From positions 61,824,359 through 61,888,358 of the forward strand of contig NC_081852.1 of NCBI RefSeq assembly GCF_963259705.1: a stretch of 64,000 bases of DNA, in the 5' to 3' direction. Below the pieces are notes generated by a model, which was not told the DNA's origin, made no database searches, and saw only the letters and a list, made by a program, of their open reading frames with translations. The stretch's first letter is position 1. Each line of letters opens with the position of its first letter. Shown here piece by piece: positions 1 to 13,184 of the stretch. Origin of the DNA: Myotis daubentonii (Eukaryota; Chordata; Mammalia; Chiroptera; Vespertilionidae). The translations under genes were made by a program, and so were the position numbers.

Positions 1-64
1 ACCGCCACTCGATGAGGTCGTAGATCATGTGCCGCACGCTGCGGAACATCTCCCTGTTGTCTTG
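1..64 (-). CDS. DOCK1: DOCK1 coding exon 6 (partial, runs off window)
   Basis: The acceptor CCGTGCAG ends at 65. The 64 bases present encode 21 residues from Gln109 (QDNREMFRSVRHMIYDLI, then EWR) and one base of the next codon; the exon continues beyond the window edge. The fit to DOCK1 is residue-for-residue as I recall it. It continues the helical region after the SH3 domain. Confidence 0.95.
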
Positions 65-211
65 CTGCACGGAGGGGGCGGAGAAGCCAAGGTCAGTGCT
101 CTGGCATAACCCAGCACTGTGGGGGGGGGGAGGAGGGGGGTGGGGTCCAAATACACGTGCAGTGAATGCCTTATAGGACAGAATGTAACTTATGTCCGAT
201 TAAAAGACATT

Positions 212-429
212 TTAGCCCGGCCGGCCTGGCTCAGTGGTTGACCGTCACCTATGAACCAGGAGGTCAGGGTTCAATTCCCAGTCAGGGCACATGCCTGGGT
301 TGTGGGCTCGATCCCCAATGGGGGCGTGCAGGAGGCAGCCAATCAGTGATAATCTCTCATCATTGATGTTTCTATTTCTCTCTCCCTTCCTCTCTTTGAA
401 ATCAATAAAAATATATTTAAAAATTAAAA
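212..429 (+). mobile_element. Ves SINE, full length
   Basis: Begins with the tRNA-like head (CCCGGCCGGCCTGGCTCAGT) containing box B-like GGTTCAATTCC, followed by the CT-rich body and an A-rich tail after AATCAATAAAAATATA. Target duplication AAAAGACATT (202-211) and AAAAGACGTT (430-439). Confidence 0.93.
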
Positions 430-1499
430 AAAAGACGTTCCATGGAATGTGGTTCCTACCAGACACTAAAAGATGAAAAGAATAAAAAAGTAATGCATGA
501 CCCTCAACATCGTGTCTGCATTGCAGACGAGGCACCTCTGAATCAACAGGCCGACCAGAGCCGGGTGTGCCCCAAGAGCCTCAGAGCCAGCCCACTGCAT
601 AACGCCCCGCGGGGCAACCACGGACCCCTGCGGAGTCAGTCCGAGCCTACAGCTCCCGCCTGCCCAGACTGGCATCTCTGCGCAGCGCCCCAGAGCACCG
701 AGGTCCTGCCGACACACAGGCGGGAGGCTCCTGCAAGAAGCAGGATCTCAGTCGACGAGCCAAAAGGGAAACGCAAGGAAGGTGCAGGATCCACACGTCC
801 TCTCACCGTCCACCCATCTCCAGGGCGGGACGGTACAGAGAAGAGCCACAGTTGTGCACCTGTGAGAGGTCAACTGGCCAAGGAAACTAGGGACCGTCCA
901 AAGGGAAAATAGCCCCGTGGTTCTTCCTGTGAAAAGAAATCTAGGGGACACCTGAGTCGGTAAAATTCTAACCTACGATCCTATAAAAGATTTAAATGTG
1001 ATCATCGTGCCTGTTAAAGTAGCGCCTCCTCCACATCCCTGAATCTCTCGTCGACGACTTCCAGTATGTCACCTCCTTTCAACGAATTCCTAAGACCCCC
1101 ACCTCCATCATCATATAACACACTAACATCCCATGAACTCTCTTTATGGTATGATCCTGATGTTCATTTATTAAATGAAAACTAAATGGTCAAAATTAGT
1201 GGTTTACTGAAAAATTGTTTTTGTTCCCCTCATTAATTCTCCCGGCCCATTTTTCTAAAGCCTTAGCAAATAGCTAACATCCTTAATATTTTGCTAAATT
1301 GTCTACAACACAGTAAAGCAAAAAGTAATCACAAAAAATAAAAATAAAAAAATAAAAATAGCATAAGCATTTATCTTTGGCTTTGTACAAATCCCACAAT
1401 GTAGGTCCATAAAAGGCAAATATAAATTTTTTAAAAGGAGACCAAAGGAGCCATTGGGAATGCCTGCTTCAGGGCAATATGGCTAAAACCTTGTCCACT

Positions 1500-1730
1500 G
1501 CCCAGCCCATGTGGCTCAGTGGATGAGCATCGACCTATGAACTGGGAGGTCACGGTTCGATTCCTGGTCAGGGCACAGACCCTGGTTGCAGGCTCCATCC
1601 CCAGTAAGGGGCGTGCAGGAGGCAGCTGATCAATGTTGATGTTTCTCTCTCATAGATGTTTCTATCTCTCTCCCTCTCCCTTCCTCTCCGAAATCAATAA
1701 AAATATTTTTTAAAAAGAAATAAATCACAT
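1500..1730 (+). mobile_element. Ves SINE, full length
   Basis: Full tRNA-derived head, CT-rich body and A-rich tail. It is bounded by a 15-bp target duplication with one mismatch: AAAACCTTGTCCACT (1485-1499) and AAAACCGTGTCCACT (1731-1745). Confidence 0.94.
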
Positions 1731-2755
1731 AAAACCGTGTCCACTAACACATGAGGCAGCACCCACTCCTGTTTGTTTTGCTGCATTATTTTGTTTAAAA
1801 TTTGCTAAGTCAAATGTGAAACAGCAACGACAAAATTGCTCCAATTTACACAAAACATGCGTCGCTAACTGGACGTGTTGAGGTCTGGGAGAACATGTGA
1901 TGAACAATTACGGCAACTGCTCATTACTGTGCGTTTGCAGGAAGCGGCTGCAAAATGAAAACCAAGGAGCCCGCCTGGGCGCAGCTGCGGAGGCTCAGGA
2001 AGTGTCCAGATCCCCAGACCCAGGGGCTGCTGGCCCTGCACAGCCCAGCTCGCAGCTCTGAGCTGACGGCATTAGCATATGAGAAGAAAGCAGCAGCTGG
2101 AATAGAAATAAGGGCTAACAAAAGGTAATCTTTGCAAATATGAATTTTTGTGCCCTGAGGGAATAGGAAATGGAAGATGCCATGGCCCCAACCTCTCTGC
2201 TTTAATAAGAAGACTTTTTCCACAACCAGCAGAAACAGACAAAGAAGCCAGAATGGAAACAATCCCCACCTCTAACAGTCACTCTTAAATCCACACGGCT
2301 ATGTAGTTTCCTCCAATGATAACAGCCGAGTGCCGCCCCCCCCCCCAAAAATAAAAATAGTAATCATCTCCTACCAAATCCCTAAGTGAGCACCTATTGC
2401 AGTTGAAACGCAGGTTTTTGTCTTCGAGAACAAAATATAAACACGGAGGGTCCGTCGCAAGGACTGCCCAGTCCTTCTTGGAAAGCAAAGCAGCCTGTCC
2501 CTCTTCCAACACAAGGAAGCTGAGACCCGCTGCACCCCAACACGGAGCAGGTTAAAGGGCGCATGACCCCCCAAGGCTGAGCAGAATCCAAGCCATGCTG
2601 CTTTCTTTGCCTTTTCTGCCTATCGCCTGGTCCCAGGTCTGCTTTTGAGGTTCCGAGGGGGGTTAGGGGGGAGGGAGAGAAGGGAGGGGATGGGGACAGA
2701 AAAGGCCCAGAGAGACCGCTGTCACTCTTTTAGCTGCGATGCCACAGGCTCTCAC

Positions 2756-2852
2756 CACGTAGAGCTGCCGCCAGATGGTGGACCACTCCCGTAGCGTCGT
2801 GGTGACCTCCTGAATGAGCGGCAGGTCGCCGGGGATGACCGTTTCATCTTGC
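2756..2852 (-). CDS. DOCK1: DOCK1 coding exon 5
   Basis: The acceptor CTCCCCAG ends at 2853 and the donor GTGAGA starts at 2755. The 97-bp exon completes Gly76 and encodes residues 77-108, starting [20 protein letters not shown] and ending [10 protein letters not shown] in phase 0. This is the linker after the SH3 domain and the first helix of the ELMO-contacting helical region known in DOCK1/DOCK2. Asp78 stands where I recall His in the human protein (from memory, not checked). Confidence 0.96.
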
Positions 2853-4996
2853 CTGGGGAGAGAGGCGGAGAGGCAGCTAAGTTCACGGCTCCGTAATCCC
2901 TGCGAGTGGAAACCTGTAAATTCCAAACCCAGGCCATAGACCAAATCAGCAAACAGAGAGAAGATGCACACAGGGCTGGAGCCACACGTAAGACAGCATG
3001 AGTCTCTAAGAGCGACAGGTGGTGTTCGGACAAAGCCCGGGAATGCTTGTCTGTTACCCGCTGTGCAAGCCGCCCACCTCCAATGTCAAGCCCAGACCAA
3101 GCAGGAGGGTGATACCCGCAAAAGTCTTCCGGGCGTCAAGGTCTGGGAGGCGGAAGGTACCTTCATCACCTGTACCCATCTATCTCAGACGTGCCCCAAA
3201 TTACAACCAACCCGTGCGGCATTGAAACGCAGGCTCGGAATAGGATGGCTTCTACATTTCCACGGAGCATAAAACTCATTATGTGATAACGCCGGAGCGG
3301 TTACCCGTGGCGAACTCTGAGCCAAGTCACTGCTTTCAAATGGCCACAGGCATTCCACCTGACCCCAGCTCTGATGAACCCCTTCCCCTTTCTCTCCACC
3401 CAACAGGTTAACCCTGACTTGTCCTTAACCCGTGATCTAGGTGCGCGAGCACTGGTGTTTTGTTTTGCCTTGTTTTGTTTGGGGTTTTTCTGTTAGTCCT
3501 CACCCAAGGACTTTTTTTTCTGTTGATTTTTAGAGAGAGTGGCAGGGAAGGGGGGAGGGGGAGAGAGAGAAAGAGAGGGAGAAACCTGGATGAGAGAGAC
3601 ATAGCGATCAGTTGCCTGCTGTGTATGCCCGACCAGGACCAGGAGAAGGGAAGGCGAAGGAGGAAGGAGGAGGAAGGAGACCACCCGTGCGGTCTGAAGG
3701 CAGGAGGCTCTGGGCCGGGAGGGAAGGGAAAGGCAGGTGGGCTTGGGAGGGAGCAGTGGAGGGGAGACCGGGCCGGTAGCAGCATGGAGAACAGTGACAG
3801 GCGGCGGGAAGCAGCGGCAGGGACCCTGTTTCTAAGCTGTCAGTTTCCCCCAGTTCTCCATCCACCTTCCACCAGCCCCGGGCACAGGACAAGGGTGTCT
3901 CTGTCCCTCTGTGCCCGTCTCTCTGTCGGGCAGGGTGCGACTCTATTTGCTGAGAGCTAAAATAATCTCTTGTTCGCTTTACTATTATGCCTCATAATTA
4001 TAGTTTCCATGTATTTGCTTGTATTCATCAAAATATTTTTTAAAAAATTAATCACCTACGATCTGACTGCTACCCTGTTGCCTATGGAGACGGATGGAAA
4101 ACACGGACGGCGTCCCTTATTCAGTCATCTCCACAAGGGGGTGAAAGGCCCACAGCCTGCCTTCTTCGTCGCCCCTTTAATTTATTTACTTTCAATCCTG
4201 CATGCAAAACATCTTGTCTGTATAAAAGAAGACCACACTCCGGCCATCACGTGCATGCCTCTCAGCGGCTTTCTCCGCTTTAATGGACCTCGGGAGCTGA
4301 GCGGGTGCCCTCCACGCGGGGGGAGTGCGGGGCTTGGAGAGGCAATTTTGCAATCAGCCAGAGAGGCGTCATTATGCGGCAATCATCTGATTAGTAATTT
4401 GATAACCTACATGTGTGACTGAGAGTGAAGATGTAGCTGAGACAAACAAGGAAAACATCTGAATGTCCCTCTCTCCCCCCGGGCGCACCTGGCTCATCAT
4501 TTCTCACTCCTGCCTCCTGGGCTCCCCTGCTGCAATGCCCTTGTAATGACCTTGTACATCCCTGGGATGACCTCTAAGAAGCATACGTCACAGCCGGACA
4601 AACTGTAGGTGTTACATGTCCCAGTTTAACAACTGGTTGTTCCCCCGAAACTCCTCATGTACCAAAGCCTGCAGAGTCTTCCGGAAATGCCTGCCGAGCC
4701 GGGGGGCCACGCGGCCTCTGCCTCATGGGGCGGCTCCCCGAGGAAGCCCAGGGCCCTGGGATGCTCTCCAAAGCCAACAGCAGGTTCAAGGACACTGACT
4801 GCAGGTGAGGGGCTGACTACAGACTCTTCAAAGGCTCACAACCATGTTGCACACAACCCCAAGTCCCCCTTCCTCCCCAAACTCCTGTCACCCACGGCCA
4901 GGCACGCCCACTGCCCAAGCCCCTCGAGGACCCTGCACGGGAAGGGCAGCAGGCCGAATGCTGCCTCCTTCGTGGAAACACCAAGCCCAGGCTCAC
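2853..4996 (-). other. DOCK1 intron 4
   Basis: GT-AG intron of 2144 bp. It contains a SINE fragment (3495-3638), a G-rich purine stretch around 3640-3760, and a repeat-free block at about 4180-4440 that ends AT-rich (see findings). No other features seen. Confidence 0.85.
3495..3638 (-). mobile_element. Ves-type SINE fragment (3' part)
   Basis: Minus-strand SINE tail and body: CCTCACCCAAGGA, then the TGATTTTTAGAGAGAGT region and the purine-rich body. The tRNA-like head is lost beyond about 3640. It belongs to the subtype that ends in GGTGAGGATT on its own strand, like 13185-13426. Confidence 0.8.
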
Positions 4997-5052
4997 CCTT
5001 TTCCTTCAACGATTGCTTCTTTAAGATGAATATATGAGGCAGGAAATATTCC
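4997..5052 (-). CDS. DOCK1: DOCK1 coding exon 4 (end of SH3)
   Basis: This 56-bp exon encodes GIFPASYIHLKEAIVEGK (residues 58-75) and the first two bases of Gly76. FPASYI is the SH3 motif that closes the ligand groove (Pro and Tyr of the ALYDY/PxxY surface). The acceptor is CCCCAAAG at 5053; the donor is GTGAGC at 4996. It supplies the residues missing between exon 3 and exon 5, so the coding path is complete with no gap. Confidence 0.96.
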
Positions 5053-7359
5053 CTTTGGGGAGGAAAAGAAAAGACAGTTTTTAGTATCAACATGATTACT
5101 GACTGTCAATCAAACGACTGTCCCCAGAAAAGGTGGGGCGACTGGGTCTCTATTAATTCTGCAAACGTAGGGCACGCCTCCCGGAAAAGAGCCAAGAAAA
5201 CAAAGCTTGGAAGACGGCAATGCACAGCTTGCGTTTCAACGAGGCCGCCGGTCCGTTAGGAAGAAACAGGGTGATGTGTCTGCAAAGACACGATCCCGGA
5301 GGGCGGTCCTGTGCCGTCTCCACGGCCGCACCCCGCCTGCACTGCTGACCGGGACGCAGGCCGACCATCAGCCGACTGATGCCCACGTGCAACTTTCGGT
5401 GACGGTCTCCGATGGTTCCTGACCTCACAGTGCTGAGGTGACCACCGGCAGCTGCCTGGCCCACGGAGACCTTCTCAAAGGTCTGATCCGGAAACTGGTG
5501 CGTTTCGCCCAGTCGGCACTAGGGGAGCACGGCTTACAGGGCTCTCCTCTCCTGGGTGAAGCACGCACCTGGACCCCACTGAACCCTGAACGGGGCCCAG
5601 GAGACAGCGCCTGCAGAGGACACTCGGGGCCGGGCACAGACCAGAAGTGCCAGGAGCATCACCAAGGAGCGCAGGCTCCCTCCTGGAGGGGAGCGGAGGG
5701 GAGCACTGAAAGGCAGGGCTAGGCCTCGGGCAGCGCCACGCCAGCCGGGCACGGCTTCCTGCGTAAGATCCAGGCCGCGCAGCCGCAATCCACTCAGTGG
5801 CACGGGGGGCTTTGACGCACCTGATGCAGGAGCAGGAGCTTCTGGTCGGGTGGCCCTGGCCCCTGGCCCCTGGCCCCAAAAGGGTCGAACAGGGCATCCA
5901 GAAACACAGCACCTGTCGTGCTGGGCACGTGCTTGGCCACCACGATTCCTGGTCCTCCTGCCGACCGGGAACACGGCCGGATTTCATATAAAAAGGAACT
6001 ATCAGCCCGGCCGGTGTGGCTCAGCGGTTGAGCTTCGACCCAGGAACCAAGAGGTCGCCGGTTCGATTCCTTCCAAGTCAGAGCACATGACTGGGTTGCG
6101 GGCTGGATCCCCAGGAGGGGCCTTGCAGGAGGCAGCCAATCAACAACTTCCTCTCTCATCAATGTTACTATCTCTCTATCTCTCCCCGCCGCTCTCTTTA
6201 AAAATGAATAAAAATGTATTTTTTAAAAACAGACTGGGAATGCCATCATGTCTAACCCTTTAAAAATAAAGAAATAAGATTTATCGCCGAGCGGGAAGGA
6301 GGGGGCAGAAAGACCACAGTCCGTGGGGTCCAGGATCCTCGTCTCTTTCTCACTAAAGCCCTCAGATCAATCGGGGTTGCTCTAGCAGGAAGGCACTCCC
6401 ATCACAGAAGGGGCATCCAGGGACCCCGGCTTCCCCTGGGGAAATCTACCCCACCACCCAGCCAGTTAAAGGCTGGTCCCAACCTCCAGGCCCCCAGGCA
6501 CCGGCTGGGTGGGGACCCGCAGCCCAGTCCGGGCTGGCGGGGTGGGTGGGAAAGCCTGGCTGGAGCCGCTGACTGAGGAAGCCGTGGTTACAGGCTCCGG
6601 ACCGCGAGCGGAGCCCAGCCCAGCCAGGAGATAATGAGAGGCAAGGTTAGAAAAGAGGAGGAAGATGAACCCTCTGTCAAGCATAATTAGGCATGAAAGC
6701 ACACAGCAGCGAAAGTGGCCGCCTGACCACGGCCGGGAGGACTCCACGTCACAGGAGGACACAGGAGAGCCGTCCCTGGGTTTACGGAGGTAAGAATGGA
6801 GAGGCCGCCACAGCGACCGAGCTGTAATGGCAGGTCTCAGCCTCAGAAGCTCACACACACACCACGTGTGCAGACTGCCCGGGGCGCAGAGGCGCCTTCG
6901 TCTGCGAGCAACACAGCGGCATAAAACGGGCGTCATTCAGAGAAAAGCAGGCCTGCATGGGCCTCGCAAATCTATTCATTTGTCATCGAGGATGATACGC
7001 CATTGAAAATCGGGGCCCGTTCTCCGCCTTTTGTCGCTGCTGTTTTCTGCAGTCCTTCTACCCAGATCATTCCTTTGCTGAACGAGGATCCAAAATTCTA
7101 CCAGGAAAAGAAGAGGATTCACGGGTCACAGCCTATCACAGCCCAGCAATTCGCTCGGGGACACGCAGCTGCAGCTCCTACGCACGCACACTGGCCAGAA
7201 TACGCTGGAGGGCGGTCCGCACTGCAGCCCACACAGCGTTTAAACTCAGAGAAAGAGGCACGAGGAAAAGGCGCAGACAGGGACGAGAGGGAACTGGTTT
7301 CCTCTCACGGGTGATGTAGGGAGGGACGTGCGCTGGGTTCAATGAGAAGAACGACTTAC
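5053..7359 (-). other. DOCK1 intron 3
   Basis: GT-AG intron of 2307 bp with one Ves SINE (6004-6229). The remainder is mostly GC-rich unique sequence (5200-5990, 6300-7300). 6620-7010 is less GC-rich with ATAATTAGGCATGA-type motifs and could be conserved. No gene found. Confidence 0.8.
6004..6229 (+). mobile_element. Ves SINE
   Basis: Head CCCGGCCGGTGTGGCTCAGC, box B-like GGTTCGATTCC, CT-rich body and an A-rich tail. No clear target duplication recognised. Confidence 0.9.
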
Positions 7360-7400
7360 CTTCTTAGACTTTTTCCTTAAGGTGTAACCTCTGTACCAGC
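7360..7400 (-). CDS. DOCK1: DOCK1 coding exon 3 (41-bp micro-exon)
   Basis: A very short exon. The acceptor TTTAG ends at 7401 and the strong donor GTAAGT starts at 7359. It completes Gly44 and encodes WYRGYTLRKKSKK (residues 45-57). The Trp at 45 corresponds to the conserved SH3 ligand-binding tryptophan, and the basic run after it lies between the third and fourth strands. The pyrimidine tract before the acceptor (GTTTGTTTAG on the minus strand) is short. Both ends are in phase with the neighbouring exons. Confidence 0.96.
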
Positions 7401-9699
7401 CTAAACAAACACAAAGGGGAGAGGTCAGTGCGAGGAGGCGTCCTGGGGCCCTGACACCGCACGCGGAGGAGCGCGCATCGCTTTGCTGACCCTGGAAGCC
7501 ACCAGGACGGAACGATCCCAGCGCTTTGGGATGTGCGATGGGGCTGCCCGCAGACCGTCCTAGCGGCCTGGGAGGGCCTGAGCGGGCAGCCACCGCTGCT
7601 CCTCCGCCATCTGCCACAGGGGCCTAGAGGGCGTCGCCCGAGGCTAAGCAGCACGCTCCGAGGAGGACCCTGTGCCCGCTCGGCTGGCTCCTGAGAACGC
7701 GTCCTCCCGTCCCTCCCTCTGTCTGACTTGCGCTGGGGTCGCTGCCAAGTGCGAATGCCGGCATCCTCGGATCGAGAGCTGCCCCGCAACAGACGTGCCA
7801 TTGAGAGCGACTTCCACGCCGAGGAGCTGGGCCCCGGGGCGGCGACGGACTCACAAAGTGCTTCTGTGGCCAAGGCCCCGACAGGAAGCAGCGGCCCCGG
7901 CACCGGCCCGACCCCCTCGGGGCCTGGCCCACACTCAAGTCCCCGTCCCTCGGGTGGGGAGGGGAGACAGCAGTGAGGGCGGAGGCGGACGTGGGGCAGC
8001 TGTTGGCAGGGTTCCGCACTAAAGGGAAGAGTCCCTTCAAAGAGGGGCCAGGCCGGACCACAGCCTCAGCACCGCCCTCGGGCTGAGGGCAGAGGCTGTC
8101 CCTGCAAAAGCCCGTGGGTCCGGCAGCACCAGCCCCCCAACCCCCCAGCACCCCACGCAGCCTGACGTCAGTGTTTCCTCAGCCCCGCCGCCCTGAGGTC
8201 ACTTCAGGCCACACACTCAGCTCACATGCAACTCCGCCCGCAGGAGCCCAAGGACCGAGCCCAGAACCCCCGCCGGCACGGGGAGGGTGCGTGCTGGGCC
8301 GACCCCCACACGGTAACCACACGCCGGGTTTTGGCTGCGCCGAAGGCAACCCTTAGAAACCGGGGTGTCGGAATTAGCTCAGAAACGGGAAGTGGCCACA
8401 GGCAGGAAGCTCGGGGCTGGGGGACCCGGGGTGGTGGGAAGTGGAGGCGTGGGGGCGCCCGGAGGGCAGAGAGTGAAACGTGGGGCCGCCCACCAGCAGC
8501 GGGAGCCGCGGACCGGGTACCCCGAGATGGCAGGAGTCCACCTCCGCATGGGCAGGAGCAGACGGGAGCATGACCACACTCACGTCCACGAAAGCCAGGG
8601 GCACGCCATCGGGGAAGGACAGGAGCGGACACACCCACTCACACACAGCCGCAGGCTCTCCACGCGGAGGGGGGCAGTGAGCGGGCACCTTTCCTCTGCT
8701 CGCCTGGCAGGGGCAGCGCATCTTTTAATGGCCTTCCCGAGCACAGCAAACCCGGGGGTTTCCTCCCGGGACTGTCGCTGATCCTCCCAGCGCCTGCGCC
8801 CACACGCCATGCGCCAGGCACCGCGCTGGCAGAGCTCGGCTGCAGGCAGATCAGACCCAGCCTCTGCCCCCCAAGAGCTCCCAGGCGGAGGGCTCCCTCA
8901 GACCAGCAGGAGGCAAAGCCCGAATCTTGCTGCAGCAGAGACTGTGGTTTCATCAAAAGAATAATTCCCCAAAAAAGTAATAACGCCCTGTCTCCGTGCA
9001 ATGCCTGCGCGCCCCTCGGGGTCAGCATCCAGCCCCTGGGACCCGGATGGCAATGAGTGGGCAGCAGGCCGGGCACGTCCGCGGCCACACGAGGGTCACT
9101 TCCTAAGCCTCTGTGATCTCGGGTCAGCCTGGCCCTGGACACTCTAGAGGCAGGGGTGTCCTCCACGACCCCTCACAGCGCCTTCCACCTCCAGGGACCT
9201 ACACTTCCTTTTCCTGTCCGAGTCCCCAGCCTTCAGAAGCCCGAGACGCAGAAATTAATCATCGCCTGAGGGCAAATCCGTTTTTTTGAAACTTAATATA
9301 AAGAGCGATCCTTGCGAAATTTTATATTCTCTGGAGCAATCTCAGTAATATCCTGAGAAGGATCACATAGCGAAAGAAAATCAAATTTGACAAACAGAAA
9401 TAAATTTTCGTGCAGGAAAAGCGGGAGCAGGAGGGGAGGAACACGGGGGGGGGGGAAAGACCGAACTCGCACACGCTGCGCGGAATGCAGACAGAACACG
9501 AGGATCGGGCAGAAACGCCGTCCCCCCTCCGTGGATGGTAATAACATCGCCGCGCCTCCCGGGGCCCAAACTCCCCCCAGGCGCCTTTCTCCCACCGGGT
9601 TCTGACTCAAACCCAAGGCCGGTTTCCAAAATAAGGGGTTTCATTGCCCGTGAAAGGTCTTTACAAAGAGTGGAGGATTCTAAACAAACCCTGGAAGAT

Positions 9700-9910
9700 G
9701 CTTTTTAATATATTTTTTAATATTTTTATTGATTTCAGACATGAAGGGAGAGGGACAGAGGGATGGAAAGAAACATCCATGATGAGAGAGAATCATGAAT
9801 CGGCTGCCTCCTGCACGCCCCCTACTGGGATTGAGCACGAAACCCGGGAATTGAACCCTGACCTCCTGGCTCATAGGTCGACGCTCAACCACTGAGCCAC
9901 ACCTCCGGGC
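9700..9910 (-). mobile_element. Ves SINE, inverted
   Basis: Starts with the T-rich complement of the tail (TTTTTATTGATTTCAGA) and ends with the complement of the tRNA-like head (CCACTGAGCCACACC). Moderately diverged; no clear flanking duplication. Confidence 0.9.
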
Positions 9911-11429
9911 AAAACGGGGAAGAGTGGCTAGCCCGCCAAATACAGGCTCACTGAGGGTCCTTTCTCGGGATGCCGGCCCAAACGTCAAATGCCTGCTCTC
10001 CGGCTATTTTTTTTAAGGTAAATGTCTGACAGGGATCACGGACTCGAGGAGGACCTCCCGCTTCAACAAGGACATTCCTCCGATGAAGGGAGGACAGGAA
10101 GTCGCAGTCCCCATGCACCCGCTGCCCAGGAAACGGCTACCTGCTCGGGAACGATGTCACTGCCCGAGTTCCTTAACCAGGATCCCGCCACCGCTGCCCC
10201 GGGGCCAGAAACCAAGACGCCCCTTCAGATGAGGCACGTGTCTGCGAGGAGCGGTCCGATCCTTAACCTCGACTTCTCTCCGTTTCCTCGCAGCCAGTTA
10301 ACAGGCGCTGAGCGCAGACAAGGCGAGCTGACGATCGGCTGTAAACACTGCAAACCCGCCTACGGCGTCCATCACCACCACGCCTTCCCCAAGGAGAAGG
10401 ATGGGCCCTGTGTCTGTGGGGGAACATCTGCTCCGAGGAAGACGCTGCTAAAGCCTTTCCTTTCTTTCCATCGGACGTTTGTAGGGAACTGGGTGCGAGC
10501 GGAATGGGGTCTAAGTCTGCGTGCAGCGCCTGGGGAAGGAGGGTGTGTGACCTGGCCCGCCTGTCTCAGGCGCCTCCCGGGACCTGGGTCACAGAGCCAG
10601 TCGGGGCTGGCCTGGTACCTAAAAGCCCAGCGCGCTCACCGGCGTGCAGAGCGCATTTTCGAGCCTGCGTCCGAAGTTCGCCAGTTGGTTCCGATGGGAC
10701 GGCTGCGATCCTCTCCACCCCGCCGCCCCCTGGGAACGGTTTGGCTAAACCCAACCTGAAAGCAACTTCGCTGTTGAAACGTTCAGTTTTCATCGCTGCT
10801 TCTGGTTCCTGTGCTATTTGGGAGCCACTCCTCCGAGCAGGACATAAGCCGCCAACCACTCAAACTCCATCTTACCAAACGCCCGGATCTGAAGAACCTA
10901 AAGAACCTAAACGTCAAGCCTGACGCTGCGTCTCTTCTGTGCAACAGTAACCACAGCGCCAACTAACCTACGAGACACTCCACAGGGAAAACAATGGTCT
11001 GGGAACCAGGCCCCCCCCCCCCCCACCCCGGCACCGGCTCATCTCTGGGGTAACCGGAGCCGCCGCCTCCTGGGCCCTGCCCTGCGAGGCTCTGACCGGC
11101 TCTGTTGCTCCTCAGAAAACGGGGTCACGGATTTAAAAAAGAAAAGGAAGAAACGACAAGGCTGGTTCCCCTGAGGATGTTACTGACAGATCGAAGCGAG
11201 AGCATAGAAAAGTCTCCATTCCCATCACACACCTCAAAACAGTGACTTAAACACTAAACTATCGTAATGTATTTTTTACATTTTCTCCGGTTGGTATCAG
11301 TGAGGAATGACACGCATCTGCAAAAAAGGAACCAATGAGGTGTGTTTTTTTGTTTTGTTTTGTTTTGAATGAAAACAGTTTTTTCAACAAAACAATTTTA
11401 GAGGTTAAAAAAAAAAGGCATTTTTTTTA

Positions 11430-11855
<426 letters not shown>

Positions 11856-12035
11856 TCAGTGGGGGTGGAAAGACCGATGCTGCTTTTTTAAACATTAACA
11901 CATGTTCCGCCTTTGCCTGGATCCTTCTCTCCGACACCCGCAAGAGTGGCCTTTTCTTTCAAGAGACAAATATAAAGGCTCATCCTTTACGTAGGGGAAA
12001 TGCATCCCTGCTCGGGTACCAGACAACGATGAAGT

Positions 12036-12385
12036 GATTTTTTTATTGTGGTACAATATACATGATGTAAAAGTTGCCTTCTTATCCGTGTTTAAGTGTA
12101 CAGTTTAGTGGCCTTCGTTAACCGTCCAATGCTGTGCTACCATCCCCGCTATCCATTTCCAAAACTTCCTCATCGCAGCAAACAGAAATCCCGTGCTCAG
12201 TCAGCAACTGCTCGCCACCCTCCCTCCCCCGCCCACCCCGATAACCTGCCGACGAGCTACCTCACATGAATGGAATCATACAAGATTGCCCTCTGTGCCT
12301 CCCTTCTTTCAAGGTTCCTACACGTTGTACCTTGTCTCGGGACATGATTCTTTTTATGGCTGAATAACCTTTATAATGGGAAGAA
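12036..12385 (-). mobile_element. L1 3' end fragment
   Basis: Reads ATTGTGGTACAATATACATG, then TGTTTAAGTGTACAGTTTAG, CATTTCCAAAACTT and ATGGAATCATACAAGATT, the familiar complement of the 3' region of older mammalian L1 elements. Well diverged. Confidence 0.7.
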
Positions 12386-13170
12386 AACTGGGGATCCTGT
12401 TAGCATTCTAATTATCGCTTGGTGGACTATCTTACATTTCCATTAACACGTGTTTTCATCAGATGACTTCTTCCTAACTAGGGACTGAAAACTCAGGAAA
12501 CCAACTTGGTGTTAAACACATCGTATAACCAAAGCTGACAGTAAGAGCCACGTCACACTCAAATACGCACACGTACGTCCAGCATTGAGAGAAGACCCTG
12601 AGCCCTGGCCATCCGACACGTCTCTAAAACCCCAGTCCTCACCCCGACATGAGGCGGTGCCTACTCCTGCAGATGAGCACCCGAAATGCAGGCCACACGT
12701 GCACTCGCACATCAGGGGATAAAAGAACTGTCACGGCGAACAAACGACGTTAGAAAGTGCCCGAGACCAGAAACTATTCCCTTCGCCGGCTCTCGATTTA
12801 AAAACCAGAGTCAGTGATGTCCCTCCTTCGCAGCCGTTCCACCTAAAAAGACGTCATGCTCCATGTAAAACCCACCTCCAAGTGCCCGGTCATCGTCTCG
12901 TCCACCCATCCCGCACGCCCGCCAGAGCAGGCTCCGTAAGTGGCACCTTTCCGGTGTCCATCCCTAACTCTCCTTGTTCGTATCACGTGTGTGCCAACTC
13001 CCCCGGCAAGCATGGTGCGCCCCCAGCACCTGACCACCTCACCTCGCGTCCCACCTGAGAGAAAGAAGCCAGCCCCTCCCGCACCTGTGTGCACCAAGGT
13101 GCCCTCCCCTCGCCATCTGGGTCGCCCCTCCTCCCCCTGGTGCCACCTCTTCCACAAAGCCAGGTCCAAG
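12386..13170. other. intron 1 stretch without recognised features
   Basis: Unique intronic sequence between an L1 fragment and an inverted SINE. No open frame with protein character and no repeat family recognised. Confidence 0.6.
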
Positions 13171-13184
13171 TATGTTTGCTCTTT

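Larger units (their letters stand above)
65..2755 (-). other. DOCK1 intron 5
   Basis: GT-AG intron of 2691 bp. It holds two Ves SINEs (212-429 and 1500-1730). Between them (440-1484) is unremarkable intronic DNA, AT-rich from about 960. 1746-2755 shows only a short C/A run at about 2335-2358. I see no gene or RNA in the rest. Confidence 0.85.

Noticed and set aside
7364..9166. Long overlapping frames on both strands in intron 2
   Set aside because: GC-rich DNA gives open frames in nearly all phases; none resembles a protein, and only the 41-bp DOCK1 exon 3 at the edge is real.
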